Source of the DNA: Plasmodiophora brassicae
Taxonomy: Eukaryota > Endomyxa > Phytomyxea > Plasmodiophorida > Plasmodiophoridae
Reading direction: 5' to 3'
Assembly: GCA_039704465.1 (NCBI GenBank)
Contig: JASFAU010000011.1
Location: 558,001 to 622,000 of the forward strand
DNA length: 64,000 nt
Position 1 is the first letter of the stretch. The number at the start of each line of letters is the position of its first letter. The notes beneath the pieces were generated by a model. It saw only the letters and a list, made by a program, of their open reading frames with translations. It searched no databases and was not told the origin of the DNA. Shown here piece after piece: positions 45,051-56,945 of the stretch. The translations under genes were made by a program, and so were the position numbers.

Positions 45051-48000
45051 ATGGCGGACGTAAGTGTCACCATCTTCCATAACGTAATTCGGCTCACAGT
45101 GCGTACTGGTTTAGTCACTGCCGACGGCAACAGATGCGGGTGGAGTCAATGATGCCGATCTCGCCATGTCGACACAGGCGAACACGTTTGAGGCGATGGA
45201 ACGCGACTTCAAGAAGGTGTTCGAGCAGTTGTCAGCTGATGACTCACTGAAGACGTTCCGCAACGAGTACGAGAAGTTGCACAATGCGCTGAAGAAGTCG
45301 CATGAGAACGAGAAGATGCTGATCAACAAGTGCCGGTCGTTGAACGCAGAGATCTTGCAGAACGCGTCGAAGGTGCATGCCGCCCTGCGCCTCAGCCAGG
45401 AGGATCAGAACTCGATCCAGCTCCTGAAGAAGGAGATCGACAAGGCGTGGAAAATGGTGGACGCCGCGCACGAGAAGGAGAAGAACGCGAAGAAGACGAC
45501 CGCGCAGCTGAAGGTCGAGATCGCTAACCTCAGCCGCCTAGTCGATCAAGGTGCGGGCCTCAGCATTGGCCAGGAGAACGCCGTCAACGACCTTCTCGCC
45601 GAGAAGGAGAAATTCCAGGCGGAGGTCACTGCGCTCAACGACCAGATCAAATCGCAATCCGTCCAGATCGACTCCCTGAAGAAGGAGGTCGATGACTTCC
45701 ACAATGTGAAGACCGGATTGACCGGGACGCTGGAAACCGTCCAGGAGAACCTCCGCAAGGCGCTCAATGAAGCCGAACGAGAGAGTCGCCGGGCGCAGCG
45801 CTTGCAGGACGAGATGATCGGCATCAAGGAGCAGAATGATAAACGCGAGCTGGAGATCCAGCAGCTGGCCTTCGAGCTGGATCGAAGCAAGGGCGAATCG
45901 GATCAGCTCCGGTTGCTGATCAAGGACAACACGATCAACCTGGAGCGTTTCCGACGAGCCGGCGACGACTTGCGTTTGAAGAACGACGAGTACGAACGGC
46001 GTATAGAAGGGTACATCAAGCAACAGCAGAGGACGACGGAGGAGATGGACGCCATGGCCGACGACAGCAAATCGAAGTCGGAATTGATCCGCAAGAAGTC
46101 GGAGGAGATCGAACAGCTGCGGAAGAAACTCGCCAAAGGGGCGAAGGACTTTGACCAGTTGATGGAGAAGAAAACGGTACGCATCTGCATGTGTGTGTCA
46201 TGGTGCAAGGGGCGTGTAGTAACAGCTGGAATGCCAGGAGGGCGACACGCAGCGAGACATGCTGAAGAGCGAGCTCCTGAACCTGTCGAAGGAGATGTAC
46301 ACGTTCCGGAGGCACGCCGACGCCGATGAGAAGCTGATCAAAGAATTGCAGGTTTCCTTTAAGCGACTGAACGTTGGGTTCCAGCAGTCCAAGGAGAAGA
46401 ACAAGGCGTCGGTCGAGATTTCGAAGGCGTTCAAGGAGACGAAACGGTAGTCTGATCGTCATCGTTCCGCGGAGCGTTCCACGCTGACATGAAAACAGGA
46501 ACCTGGAACAAGACATCAAGGCTCACAAGCTCGTCGAAGAGAAACTACGCAAGCAAAATAGTCTGCTCGAGATGAGCCAAGAGAAAGCATCGATTGCAAC
46601 GTTGACCTGGCAGCAGAAATTCGAACAGGTCACTCCACTGTCGATAGGTATCGCGGGAGAGTTTCGTGTAGTGACAAAGCAGTACACAGGCGCAAGAAAT
46701 GATCAAGGAGAAGGAGATGGAGAACACGGAGCTGCAGAAGAAGATCAATGAGGAGAAGGCGAAACTGAAGACGCAGCAGGCCATGTACGAGGCGGTCCGT
46801 GCCGACCGGAACCAGTTCTCGCAGCAGTCGATCGAGTTGCAGGACGAGGTTTCCGAGATGAAACGAAAGTTCAAGATAATGACGCACCAGATCGATCAGC
46901 TCAAGGAAGAGATCCGCCAGAAGGAGCAGGTAATGGACGAGAGGTTAGCCATCATGCCATGGGTGTAACGAGGCGACAATGGACGTCCAGGCCGTGATCC
47001 AGCAGCACTTCCAGGTGAAAGGGTTGAAGGAGGAAATGAAGACGCAGAAGAAGACGGAAGCGAAGAAGGACGCACTGATGGAGAGCTCGGATCAGCTCCT
47101 GGCGAGCCAGGACATTGAGATTAAGAACTTGCGGTTCGCGCTGATGGAGGCGGAACAAGCTCAAAGGCAGCAGAAGAAGGTCTACGATGACGTCGTTGCT
47201 GAAAGGGTATGACCGTGCGTCCATTCGGTTGGTATGATACTTACGAGGGGCCACCAGGACGTCCTTGGGTCACAACTTATCCGTCGCAACGATGAGCTGG
47301 CGTTGCTGTACGAGAAGGTCAAGATCCAGGAATCCATACTGGCCAAGGGCGAGATACAGTACCATGAGCGTTTGAACGACATCAAGCTGATGAAACGAGA
47401 CCTGGCCGACATGGAGCGCCAGCTGGCGTTGAAGAGCAACCAGTTGGCCAATACGGAGGCGCTGAAGAGCGAACTCCACCATTTGCAGATTGAGATCCTG
47501 TCTGAGAGAACGAAGGTCGCTGCGTTGTCTGAGGAGCTGGAGACGCCGATGAACGTGCACCGGTGGCGGAAGCTCGAGGGCAGCGACCCGAAGGCCTTCG
47601 AGATGCTGCAGAAGATCCAGACGTTGCAGCGCCGCCTGATCGTGAAGACCGAGCAGGTCGTGGAGAAGGACCTGATGATTGAAGAAAGCCAGAAGCTGTA
47701 CATGGAGCTCAAGAACATATTAGCCCGACAGCCTGGACCTGAGATCGCCGAACAGCTTTGCGCCTATCAGCAGTCCCTAAAGGTTAGATCCGGCTGTGGA
47801 TGAGATGATGGACGACGATTGAGCCTGGGTGCTCCCCAGAATAAGACGAAGCAGATGAAGGCGCTGGCCGCCGAGCTGAACATGTTGCAGGCGCAGACGA
47901 ACGAGTACCGCTACGAGATAGACAGGATAACTGGTGAGCTACAGGATGTCAAACGGAAGTACCTCGAGCAGAAGAAGTTCCTGCAGCTGGACAAGGAGGC

Positions 48001-48109
48001 ACAGCGCGGTGAGCATCTCGAGCCGAACGAACCGCTCCTGCGGCAGCAGCATCAGTTCATCCAGCAGCAGAACCGATTCGTCGGCGGTGGCTTCAATCTC
48101 AACGCTTAG
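45051..48109 (+). CDS. CFAP58: cilia- and flagella-associated protein 58
   Basis: CFAP58 (CCDC147) is an axonemal coiled-coil protein needed for motile cilia and flagella. Exons: 45051-45059, 45115-46176, 46238-46446, 46499-46628, 46690-46929, 46991-47206, 47258-47782, 47840-48109; 886 residues versus 872 in human. The first exon is only 9 nt (Met-Ala-Asp) with a GTAAGT donor. Nearly the whole protein is heptad coiled coil. Family signatures are 'LGSQLIRRNDELALLYEKVK', 'ETPMNVHRWRKLEGSDPKA', 'LQRRLIVKTEQVVEKD' and 'LARQPGPEIAEQL', all in order. The stop lies 46 bp from the convergent GSTZ1 stop. Confidence 0.97.
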
Positions 48110-48155
48110 CAACAATTCGACGAACAAAACTCCACATTCATTGCATAGGCGTCGG

Positions 48156-49040
48156 TTACTCTTTGACAGCATCGGGTTGGTTGTCGGGGTGCGCTTTCAC
48201 GAACGCTGGAAGTCCTTCCAGGGCGGTGGCAACTCGAAGTAACGTCGGGTACTTGGACATGTCGATCGAGAAACGGCGAGCGTTGTAGACTTGCGGTACC
48301 AGACAGACATCAGCAATCGTCACGTTATCCCCAATGCAGTATTTGCCCGCTGTCTTGGACACCTCCTTCTCCAGCGCTGGGCATGGCACAAATATTAGCG
48401 CCCGACATGGGTACGTGAATCACGGCAGCACCTTGGAATCCGTTTTCAATCCAGAACGTTGCCCATTCCTTCGCGTTCCCGGTTTGCTTTTTCAGCACAC
48501 GCAAGTTCTGGATCGGCTGGATATCGGCGACAATCATCAGCGCCTGGCGACGTGCAACGGATCGAAGGTCTGAAACGGTGTCAGACCTAATGCCTCAAAT
48601 TGGCACAGAATAGGGCCGTACAAGGGTCAGTAGGCAGTAGTGGGTGGGCCGGCCTGGTCTCTTCCAGGTACTCCACGATGGCCAGGGATTCATGCAAGTT
48701 ACGGTCATCAATCCTGTGGACAGCGATGAGAGACAGGCGAATTGCCTCGAACTCGACGTACTGGAGGACCGGGATTTGGTGCATGGGGGAGTCCATAACG
48801 GTTTCATCGTTCTGGCATCCCTGGACCAGGTTCACAGCAACGTACTCTACCCAGGGTCAGCATCCGTTCGAATCCCGAAACCGTTCGACCTACCGTATGG
48901 GATCGATTTCAGCGCGAGTGCGATACGAACGCGGTACGAGCACGAGCTACGCCAGTAGGAGAACCTGTTGCACGGCGTCACCCGACACGGCAACGCAGGG
49001 GAATCGGCACGCGCTCCTCGTACAGGCGCACTGCTGTCAT
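48156..49040 (-). CDS. GSTZ1: maleylacetoacetate isomerase / glutathione S-transferase zeta
   Basis: This enzyme isomerises maleylacetoacetate to fumarylacetoacetate with glutathione in tyrosine catabolism. Exons: 49040-49024, 48964-48894, 48846-48762, 48713-48622, 48569-48432, 48376-48156 (introns 47-59 nt); 207 residues, the usual size. The zeta-class active-site motif is intact: 'FSYWRSSCSYRVRIALALKS'. The glutathione-fold landmark 'NLHESLAIVEYLEETRP' follows, then 'VADIQPIQNLRVLK' and 'KYCIGDNVTIADVCLVPQVY' in the helical domain. The first exon contributes only six residues, confirmed by the in-phase join to the active-site exon. Confidence 0.96.
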
Positions 49041-49279
49041 GACTGTCAACGCGCCAACAGCGACCGGCGGACGACGACGCCTCCAACGTCCGAAAATCGA
49101 ACCGGAATGGCGACGTCTCCCCCGCCCGTGCCCGCGGGTTGTTGTCGCATGGGCCGGCGGCCCCGCTGTTCCGAGTCCGGCCCCCCATACCCACCTCGGG
49201 ACAGGAACACAGACACCCGTTGACAATAATTACACCAGTCGTCGTTCTCGGGCGGACTATCATCGTGGCGATTTGGAAT

Positions 49280-50278
49280 CTAGACGTTTACTCCTAGGTC
49301 GCCTTGGCTGTGCTTGCAGGTGCCGCATACCAGAGGGACGCCTGCGTCGTGGCAGGTATCACAGCAGACCAACAGGATACGGCAGTGCACGCAACGTCGC
49401 TTCTGCGAGTAGTCGTCGAAGGATCGCGAGCAGACGCGGCACCTGCCGACGACCGTGGCGTCGTTCGACGGTATGGCGATCCGCTCATCGAACACAAAGT
49501 TCTTGCCACGAAAGCGCCCCCCATCAGGATACGCCTTCAAGTATTCCTGCGTCGTCCCACCGTCAGATGGCCGTCGTTCCGGTTTCGTAAAAGCCTGACT
49601 TACATGAATGCCGCCGTGTAGTTGAGCAACGCGATCGACGCCGAGTGACTTCAGGTACGAAGAAGCCATTTCGCAGCGGATCCCGCCGGTGCAGTACATG
49701 AGGACGCGTTTGCCTTGCAGGCGACCCGCCAAGGCGCTGGCTTCTTTGGGCCAGTCTGTGAATTGCCGTCCGGACGGGCAAGGCGCGCCTTCGAACCTGC
49801 CAATCTGCCATTCGTAGCTGTTCCGGCAATCGACCAGGGCGGAATCTTCATCAGCCATAGCCTCATTGAACTCAGCAGGTGACAGGTATTCACCTGGGTT
49901 GTGGGCAAGCTTGGCACCCATGTTAACGATCTGCACAGAACCCCCCGTCAGACCACAGACCTATCTGCGAGCCCGGTAACCGACCGTATCTCTAAGCGAC
50001 ACAACCATGGATGGGAACGCATGGCCGATCTCCGAGGGGGACACCTTCCATTGCATGCCAGGGAACAGACCGAGCTGGTCCACCTGCTCCATGTACTGCC
50101 GGACGGCGTCCGCTGTACCCGACACGGTCCCATTGATGCCTTCGCGAGCAACACGTATCCGGCCACGCAGGTTCAGGCGGTCGCACAGCCCCGTTTGCCA
50201 CTGGGCATGCGCGTCTGGGTCGTCCAGTGCGCTGTACGAATAGTAGAGCAGGACTTTGTAGGCTTCTCGTGGCACCAT
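49280..50278 (-). CDS. TSTD2: rhodanese-domain protein of the TSTD2/TrhO type
   Basis: Exons 50278-49985 and 49930-49280 (54-nt intron); 314 residues. The N-terminal ferredoxin-like domain reads 'VLLYYSYSALDD' and 'GRIRVAREGINGTVSGTADA', as in bacterial tRNA-U34 hydroxylase TrhO/YceA. The rhodanese domain follows with 'ALVDCRNSYEWQIGRFEGA' and the catalytic loop 'LMYCTGGIRCEMASSYL'. The C terminus adds a Cys-rich zinc-like region ('CRVCSRSFDDYSQKRRCVHC'), as in TSTD2. A tRNA-modification role is inferred from TrhO; the animal protein's role is unclear. An upstream in-frame ATG at 50434 would overlap the next gene's stop, so 50278 is preferred. Confidence 0.92.
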
Positions 50279-50421
50279 GACGTCCCGCTCGCAATGCCCA
50301 CGGAGTGCGGGCTGCAGACAACACTGCCAGCCCATCGTGCACGAGGGCTCCACCGAGCTACTGCCAGCCACGATCGCTACGTAATGTTCCTGCTGTATTG
50401 CACACTGCAGCTGTTTCGCTC

Positions 50422-53400
50422 CTAGCGGCACCATGCAAATAGTCTGGCGAGACGGGGCGACCCTTTGGGCGGGTCGTCATCGTCGATCAGACGACTGTTC
50501 TCAGTGGCGGCGCGGTCTGCCATTTCGACCTCCCTGGCCTGGCGGGCGTCCGCCAGGGCGCGCTCCGCGTTCCGCAACGCGCTTTGAGTCGACGCCAGAG
50601 CCGCCTTGAGTTCCTTCACGTGCCCGGATTCCGCCGTCAACGCGTCTTGCGCCGTCGTCAGCTCCTGTTTCGCCTTGTACTGCTGGTCGGTTAACGTCGA
50701 GCGAATGGCTGTCAGTTCTGTTTGAAGGGCCGTAATTCGTGCCTGCTGATCGTGAATCTGTCGCAAGGCGTCATCATGCGCGCGCGTCTTCTCAGCTGAT
50801 CCGTTAGCGACCGCGCTCTCCAGCTCGATGACACGTTGGTTCCGCTTCCCCAATTCGGAACGCATGTCCTGAAGTTCCTGGTCGACGCGCTCGCGTTCCG
50901 ATACCATTACCGCCCTTTCACGATCGATTGCGGCTAATCGACTTGCAACGTCATCCATTCTTGACTGGAGTTCTTCAACGCGGCCGTTCGCACTGTCGAG
51001 CGCCTTCTGCCGTTCCAGAAGTTCGCGGTCGGCGCGGGCAGCGGCCGTCGATGCGTTCGCCAGAGCGCTTTCCAGTTCGGTAATTCGCCCGTTCTTCTGT
51101 TCCGTTAGGGAGCGCGACTCCTCGAGGTGACGGGCGAGTCGCTCCCGCTGCAACGTCAGATCAGCCTTTTCGAGCTCAGCAGCAGCCTGGCGAGCCACAG
51201 CATCATCCATTCGCGTCTGGAGATCGGCAACGCGGCTCCTCTCAGTGTCGAGAGCCGCCTTGCACTGTTCCAGTTCTCGAGCAGCGCGCTCGGCGTCAGC
51301 TGACGCGTTCGCCAGTGAGCCCTCCAGTGCACCAACGCGCTCGCTCTGCACGCTTGCCGCAGCACGTGCCTCTTCAACGTCGCGGTCGGCGCGCTCACAT
51401 CTCAATGCCAACTCGGTCTTGCCACGCTCGGTATCGCACAGGCGCGCCTGGAGGTCGTCGGCGCGGTGCTTCTCGTTACTGAGCGCCTCCTCGCACTGTA
51501 CGAGATCACGTTCGGCACGGTCGGCGTTGCCGGTTGCCTTCGCCAGGGCGCCTTCCAGTTCTGCAACGCGTTCAGTCTGCTGCTTCAGGTCGGAACGCGC
51601 GCCTTCGAGATCATGGCCGACTGCTTCCCATCGTACGATCGCGTCGGCTTTCTCACGCTCGGCATGTGCTAGGCGGGCGGTCTCTTCGCCCATCCTTGAT
51701 TGTAGATCCGAGACGAGGCTCCTCGCAGCGTGGAGCGCCTCCTGGCATTGGGCGAGCTCTCCTTCAGCGCGTCCGGCCTTTGCGGATGCACTTGCCAGAG
51801 CGCCTTCCAGTTCGGTGACGCGTTCACTCTGCTTGCTCAATGCGGCTTGTGCTTCCTCTAGATCGTGTTCGGCTCGTTCGCATCGCCGGACGTTTTCCGT
51901 CTTCTCACGCTCGACATCGGTCAAGCGGGCTGAAACGTCGTCGAATTGCTCCCGGAGCTCGGCAGTGCGGTTCTTCTCGCCTTTGATCTCTTCATGGCAT
52001 TGCGCCAACTCTCGCTGGGCACGTTCGGTGCCAGCTGCTGCACTGGCCAGTGCACCTTCCAGCTCGACTAGTCGTTGCTTCTGCGTACTCGTTGAGGAGC
52101 GCGCGTCTTCCAGGTCGTGGACGAGTCGTTCGCAGCGCAGCGTCAGCCCGGCGTTCTCGTGCTCGACCTCGGCCAGGCGGGCAATGACGTCGTCCATTCG
52201 CGACTGGAGTTCGGCAACGCGGCTCTTCTTGCTGTCGAGCGCCTCTTGCAATTGTGCCAGTTCGCGACCGGCGCGCTCGGTGTCGGCCGAGGCACTCGCC
52301 AGGGCGACTTCCAGCTCCGAAACGTGCTTCATCGTGGAACGCGCCGCCTCGAGTTCGTGTTCGACGCGCTCGCAACGCCCCGCCAGGTCGGCCTTGTCGC
52401 ACTCGGCAGCGGCAAGGCGGGCGGTAACCCCATCCATCGTTGTCTGGAATGCCGCCGCCCGGCTCTTCTCCTTGTCGAGAGCCTCCTTGCATTGAGCCAG
52501 CTCGCGTTCCGCCCGCTCTGCAACTAGGGACGCGTTCGCCAGGGAGACTTCCAGTTGTGCAATGCGTTCGCCCTGCTTGCCTGTCGCGTCTTCAAGGTGG
52601 CGCTCGGCGCTCTCGCATCGTAACGTCATGTCCGTCTTGTCTTGTATGGCAACGGCTAATCGAGAGGTGATCTCGTTCACCTTCGTCTCCAGTTCGGCGA
52701 CGCGGCTCTTCTCCTTGTCTAGGGCCTCCTGGCGTTGCGTCAGTTCACGGTCGTAGCGCGACGCGTCCGTATTCGTGCTAGCCAGGATGGCTTCCAGTTC
52801 GGCAACGCGTTCGCTCTGCCTCGTCAACGTTGAGCGCGCCACTTCGAGGTCCCGGTCGACCCGTTCGCGGTGCAACGTCAGGTCTGCGTTTGCACTGTCG
52901 GCAGCCGCTAGGCGGGCAATGGCGTCGTCCATCCCCGTTTGGAGCTCGCCAATGCGTCTCTTCTCCTGGTGCAGGGCCTCCTGGTGTTCCGCCAGCTCGC
53001 TATGGCCCGCAACAGATATCGTCGACAGAGCGCCTTCCAGTTCGGCAACGCGAGCGGTCAGTCTGCTTACAGTGGAGCGTGTTTCGTCACGTTCACGGCA
53101 GTCTCGTTCCCGCTGTGAGATCACGTCCGCCTTGGCGCGCTCAGCGGCGTCTAGGCGAGCGACGGCGTCGTCCATCCTCGACTGGAGTTCAGCGACCCGG
53201 CTCCTCTCATTGTCGAGCGCCTCTTGGCTCTGCGCCAGCTCACGACGCCCCCGCTCAGCGTCCGCGAGGGCGCCTTCCAGTTTCGTGATGCGCTCGCTCT
53301 GCCTGCTGACTGTGCAGCGCGCCTCCTCGAGCTCGCGGCCGAATCGTTCACATCGTAACGCCAGGTCGGCTTTGTCGCGTTCGGCGTCGGCTAGCCGTTC

Positions 53401-54311
53401 GGTAACGTCCTTCCCAGAATCGCCGCCGCCTGGCGACTCAGGTTCGCTTCCGGGATCCTAAGCAGGGCGTGTCAGGCAAGAGCATGGCAGCAGCGCGCGC
53501 CCAGAGCCGTTACCTTCGGTTGAACGTTTGGCGAAGAGGGCGTATCGCTCTGTAGAAGTTGGAGCTCACTTGTCAGGTCCTGGTGGTGTTTGGTGTGGGC
53601 CGCGCGAAGGGCGCGCCCTTCAGCGATGACTTTCATGGCGCCGTTGAGTTCACTTTCGAGGTCGCCGATTCGCTGTCGCAGGCGCTCGTTCTCCGCCTTT
53701 GCCTGCGATTCGACTCTGCCAAGCATGGACTGATCCGTTGCTGTCAGGCGCGCCTCCAGCGACTCCTTCTCCGCCTGGAGCTCATTGCTGCGCTTCGTCA
53801 TGGCGTCCAGATGGCTCGTCAGCGCCGTCTCCTTCTCGGAACGCTTCCGCAGCTCTTTGACGAGCTTGTCGACCTGGGATCGCAGGTCTCCATTGTCCAA
53901 TTTCGCGACATCGAGCTCTCTCATCAACTGGTCCGTTTTCGCCTTCAACTCGGTGTGCTGGGCACGTTCCACAGCGAGCTCCGCCTGGATTTCGTTCCTT
54001 GCCGACCCGGTCTCCGTCAACGTCTTCTCCTGCGTACCAGCGTTATCGCCGTTATCCTGTCGCCATCACAAAGTCACTAGAACGCACTGGGTGGCGACAA
54101 TCGATCGAACCTGCAAGGACGCTGGCGACCGGTTGGTGACATTACGTGCAGCGGCCAGTTTCCGTTCGTATTCGAGAGCGTTGGTTTCGAGCATCGAGCT
54201 CAGCTGGCTGGACATAGCGAGGGCGGCCTCGAGCTCCGTCCTCAGCTTCTGGATCTCCTTATTGGGATCGGGCGGCGCCGGCGAGGCGCTTCGCTTCCCG
54301 ATGCTGAACAT
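50422..54311 (-). CDS. large repeat coiled-coil protein, 1,249 residues
   Basis: Exons 54311-54141, 54056-53514, 53457-50422 (introns 84 and 56 nt). The N terminus is short and basic ('MFSIGKRSASPAPPDPNK'), then continuous coiled coil. From about residue 250 the sequence is a tandem array of an 84-residue (12-heptad) unit with recurring elements such as 'ALDKEKSRVAELQ', 'ARLAAAECDKADLAGRCERV' and 'QSERVAELEGALA'. No motor, membrane or Golgin-type domain is visible; the C terminus is 'PPKGSPRLARLFAWCR'. A structural filament, basal-body or cortical scaffold is possible but unproven. The antisense strand shows a 416-codon open frame that is only the shadow of the repeat. Confidence 0.88.
50560..53440. 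repeat. degenerate 252-bp tandem repeat encoding the coiled-coil array
   Basis: An 84-codon unit recurs about 11 times in the third exon of the coiled-coil gene. Units share the order 'ELAQ.QEALD', 'SRVAELQ.RMDD', 'ARLA.AE', 'LRCER', 'ERV.ELE.ALA' but are well diverged at DNA level, so the array is old. Unit length is an exact multiple of the heptad. Confidence 0.8.
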
Positions 54312-54474
54312 CGCGAGCGGCGCCGCTAATGCTCAACGCGTCGTCGGGCAGCAAGAGCCCCACCGATTAATATCACAGCCAACACGTAGGCACACGCCTC
54401 GTCACTGGAGCGATATCTCGCACCAGTCCCCCTGGGTTCCAGTTTGTATCCGTTTATCGATCCTGTGTCCTGCG

Positions 54475-55380
54475 TCAGTGCTCCACGCCGCTGGATTGAA
54501 TTCGTTGAAGCTGGCGCCGGGCGTACGTCCTCATTGCTGGGGCGATGGCCGTCTCTGCCAGTACGTTCCAGTCGCGTTGTGCGTCTGCCAACCTGCCGAC
54601 GCGGGTGAGCACCTGGGCGCGTGCCGCCCGGATCGTCGAGTCGTGCGGAGCGATCTCCAACGCGATCGTAAGCTGCGCCAGCGCCTGGTCTATCCGGTCG
54701 TGCTTGGCAAGCTGGACCCCGAAGCAAACGTGGCTCCTGGACAGATCCGGGCGCTCCAGTGCCGCCTGCTTCGCAACGCGAAACGCGTCACCCGATCGCC
54801 CAAGCGCATCCAGAATGCGGCTTCGATCAGCTAACGCTGCGGATTCGTTGGCGGAAGCGGGGTCCAGATGCTGGGCAGCGTCCAGGTCTTTCAGCGCCCA
54901 GGACCGGCAGCCGGCGCGCTCGTGCAACCGTGCCCGCATCCTGAGCAAGTCGGCGCGCAGGGCGTGCCATTTGCGGTCGCCCGGGACGACGTCGGTCAGG
55001 CAGAACTGGAGCTGGCGATGGGCGGTCTGCCGGTCGCCCAGCTCGGCGCAGAGCGCTGCCAGATTGGCAATGGCCGCGCATCGCGACGACGTTGACGCAG
55101 AGGCGCACGTCGCCGCTTCGATGAACGCACACATGGCGTCGTGGTATCGGCCTAATCCAGCAAGCGCGACGCCGCGTGCGACATTCCCATCTGCTGAGGG
55201 TTGTCGAGCGAGCGACCTTTCCACGTGCTGCAGGCCTCGCCTGAAGTCCCCGATGGCGATCAACGTCAACCCAAGGTTGAGGTCACGTGCCGGCCGGATC
55301 GCTTGTCGCCGTTCGCTGGAGAACGCGTCCAGCGCTCGGTGGAATTCACCGGACGAAAACAGCCGACAGCCATGCTCCAT
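54475..55380 (-). CDS. TPR-repeat protein
   Basis: The frame from ATG 55380 gives about 301 residues; it is open upstream to about 55524 without another ATG, so an earlier exon is possible. It is a helical solenoid of tetratricopeptide-like units, for example 'ARGVALAGLGRYHDAMCAFI', 'IANLAALCAELGDRQTAHRQ', 'ADRSRILDALGRSGDAFRVA' and 'GVQLAKHDRIDQALAQLTIA', with the Ala/Gly and Leu spacing of TPRs. No extra domain, signal peptide or membrane span is visible. TPR proteins are usually adaptors; the partner is unknown. The stop is TGA at 54475-54477, 163 bp from the start of the coiled-coil gene on the same strand. Confidence 0.65.
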   Translation of the reverse strand: MEHGCRLFSSGEFHRALDAFSSERRQAIRPARDLNLGLTLIAIGDFRRGLQHVERSLARQPSADGNVARGVALAGLGRYHDAMCAFIEAATCASASTSSRCAAIANLAALCAELGDRQTAHRQLQFCLTDVVPGDRKWHALRADLLRMRARLHERAGCRSWALKDLDAAQHLDPASANESAALADRSRILDALGRSGDAFRVAKQAALERPDLSRSHVCFGVQLAKHDRIDQALAQLTIALEIAPHDSTIRAARAQVLTRVGRLADAQRDWNVLAETAIAPAMRTYARRQLQRIQSSGVEH

Positions 55381-55660
55381 GACGCGCCGGTCTGTGCCGG
55401 CTAGCAACACCTGCTGCTTCCATCGAACGCGTGTCGCTGGACACCCTCGGTCACTTGCCGCCGTGCATGCCAGATCTCGTCGGGCCTTTGGTGAGTCGAC
55501 ATGTTCGGCCTGAAGGTCGGACAACCATGCTACGCCGATGCATGTCAGCTCAGGATTGATAATTCTGCAGCATTCGCATCTGCTCCGAAGCGTGGTCTAC
55601 ATTTCACAGGACGGCTAAGTGCGTCCGAACCAGTGCCGTCCATCTGACGAGTGTATTCCG

Positions 55661-56470
55661 TCAAAGAGGACTCGTGTCCTGGTTTCCAGCCCGTTCGTTC
55701 TCCAGTGCCTTCGCGGCCATCACCCGTTTGTTCTCCAATGCCTCGTTGACTTCGGCCCGCATCATTGCCAACTTGTTGAGCCACTCGTCGATGTCCCTAG
55801 GGTCTTCGAGCTGCTTCACTTTGGCCTTGAGGTCGTTGACCATATCGGGAGTGATCCTGTCCTCTCCAACGCGGAACAACCAGCTCAAATAGCGCTTGGT
55901 CAGAGCATCACTGGAACCCCAGCTGTTTGCGAGATAGTGCATCATCGTGAGCTCGCGCACCGTCTCCTCGAGTTTACCGATGTGGCTGTTTGACACCATC
56001 CGGCGATTGTCGCGGTCAGGTTCCTCGAACGACTTCCACAGTGCGTGCAGGGAGCCGGCAGAGACCATCTTGACCATGTATTCGTTGAGGGCCTTGCGGT
56101 ATCGCGCAGCACTGATGATGATGCCCAGATACTCGGACTTACCAGAGACCGACAGGAGTATCGTTGCGAGCCGATTCTGATCACCACTGTCGACGATATC
56201 CGGGTGCGGAATGTTTTGATCTTCCCGGATAGTCTTGAGCGCGTCTGTAATTCGTTTCACATTGATGCCCTCGTGCGCTTGGGCGGCCTCGTTGCTGTCC
56301 AGTTCGCCGTTGCAGAGACGTTGCCAGATCAGGTCAAGACGACTGTCTAGGCGAGTCGCCCACGACAGCTGATCACTGTCCTTGTGAACGTAGTACGCCG
56401 TCAGACCGATAACGCCTACCAGCGCAGCAACCCAGACTGAACCCAGTACCACCGGCAGCGCCCTGTTCAT
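55661..56470 (-). CDS. signal-anchored alpha-helical protein, unknown family
   Basis: Single exon of 269 residues. The N terminus has one hydrophobic segment ('PVVLGSVWVAALVGVIGLTA') preceded by a short basic start, so it is a type II anchor or uncleaved signal. The rest is charged and helical: 'ATRLDSRLDLIWQRLCNGEL', 'LGIIISAARYRKALNEYMVK' and 'LNKLAMMRAEVNEALENKRV'. It has few cysteines and no recognised domain. In build it resembles the secreted helical protein at 23935-24720, though I see no clear sequence relationship. It diverges from the block at 56473 with almost no gap. Confidence 0.72.
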   Translation of the reverse strand: MNRALPVVLGSVWVAALVGVIGLTAYYVHKDSDQLSWATRLDSRLDLIWQRLCNGELDSNEAAQAHEGINVKRITDALKTIREDQNIPHPDIVDSGDQNRLATILLSVSGKSEYLGIIISAARYRKALNEYMVKMVSAGSLHALWKSFEEPDRDNRRMVSNSHIGKLEETVRELTMMHYLANSWGSSDALTKRYLSWLFRVGEDRITPDMVNDLKAKVKQLEDPRDIDEWLNKLAMMRAEVNEALENKRVMAAKALENERAGNQDTSPL

Positions 56471-56472
56471 CG

Positions 56473-56930
56473 TTGTGCGTAGTACACGCTAGAAGCCAAT
56501 CTGACGCACCGGTCGTGGATCAATCTTCCGACACGACCTGGCCGAACCTGCATTTGGGGATGACTCACGACATGGTATCGAACTGGACTTTCTATCCTAC
56601 GTCTTCTGACCTGTTGGATGTTTTCCAGGAGTGCCGTTGTTCAACGATCGGGCACACAGAGATCTTCAGAACCTGCTTGAGCACATTGACAAAGGTTGTT
56701 GTAGCGATCCTGACGGAGACGACTACGTCTTCTATCAGGAGAATTGGCGTCGGTTCCAGCGGGCTGACGCTGTACCGATGCTCAAGGGGAACCAATTGCT
56801 GTGAAAGCAACCACCGCGTTCTGAAGAAGAAGTTCGGATCTCTGGACGCCGGCATTGCGCTAACAGAAGCGCTGATGCTTCAGCACGTTCTCCGGACCAA
56901 CGTGCGAATCATAGGCCCGGGCACTACAAG
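56473..56930 (+). mobile_element. possible remnant of a transposon-type gene
   Basis: In the frame leading into the propeller gene, residues around 56761-56910 read 'LYRCSRGTNCCESNHRVLKK' followed by 'FGSLDAGIALTEALML'. This recalls an RGTN...E..H...fGs..agp...a..L module that I associate with DDE-type transposon proteins of fungi and protists. It has no start context of its own and is probably a fossil; the real downstream gene begins at 57106. Confidence 0.35.
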
Positions 56931-56945
56931 ATCGGGCATTTCCAT

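Noticed and set aside
48872..48890. GTTCGAATCCC resembling a tRNA B box
   Set aside because: It lies in a GSTZ1 intron, and no A box, acceptor stem or cloverleaf can be folded around it.
51245..52495. 416-codon plus-strand open frame rich in Ser/Arg
   Set aside because: It is antisense to the heptad repeats; biased repeat codons keep the complement open.
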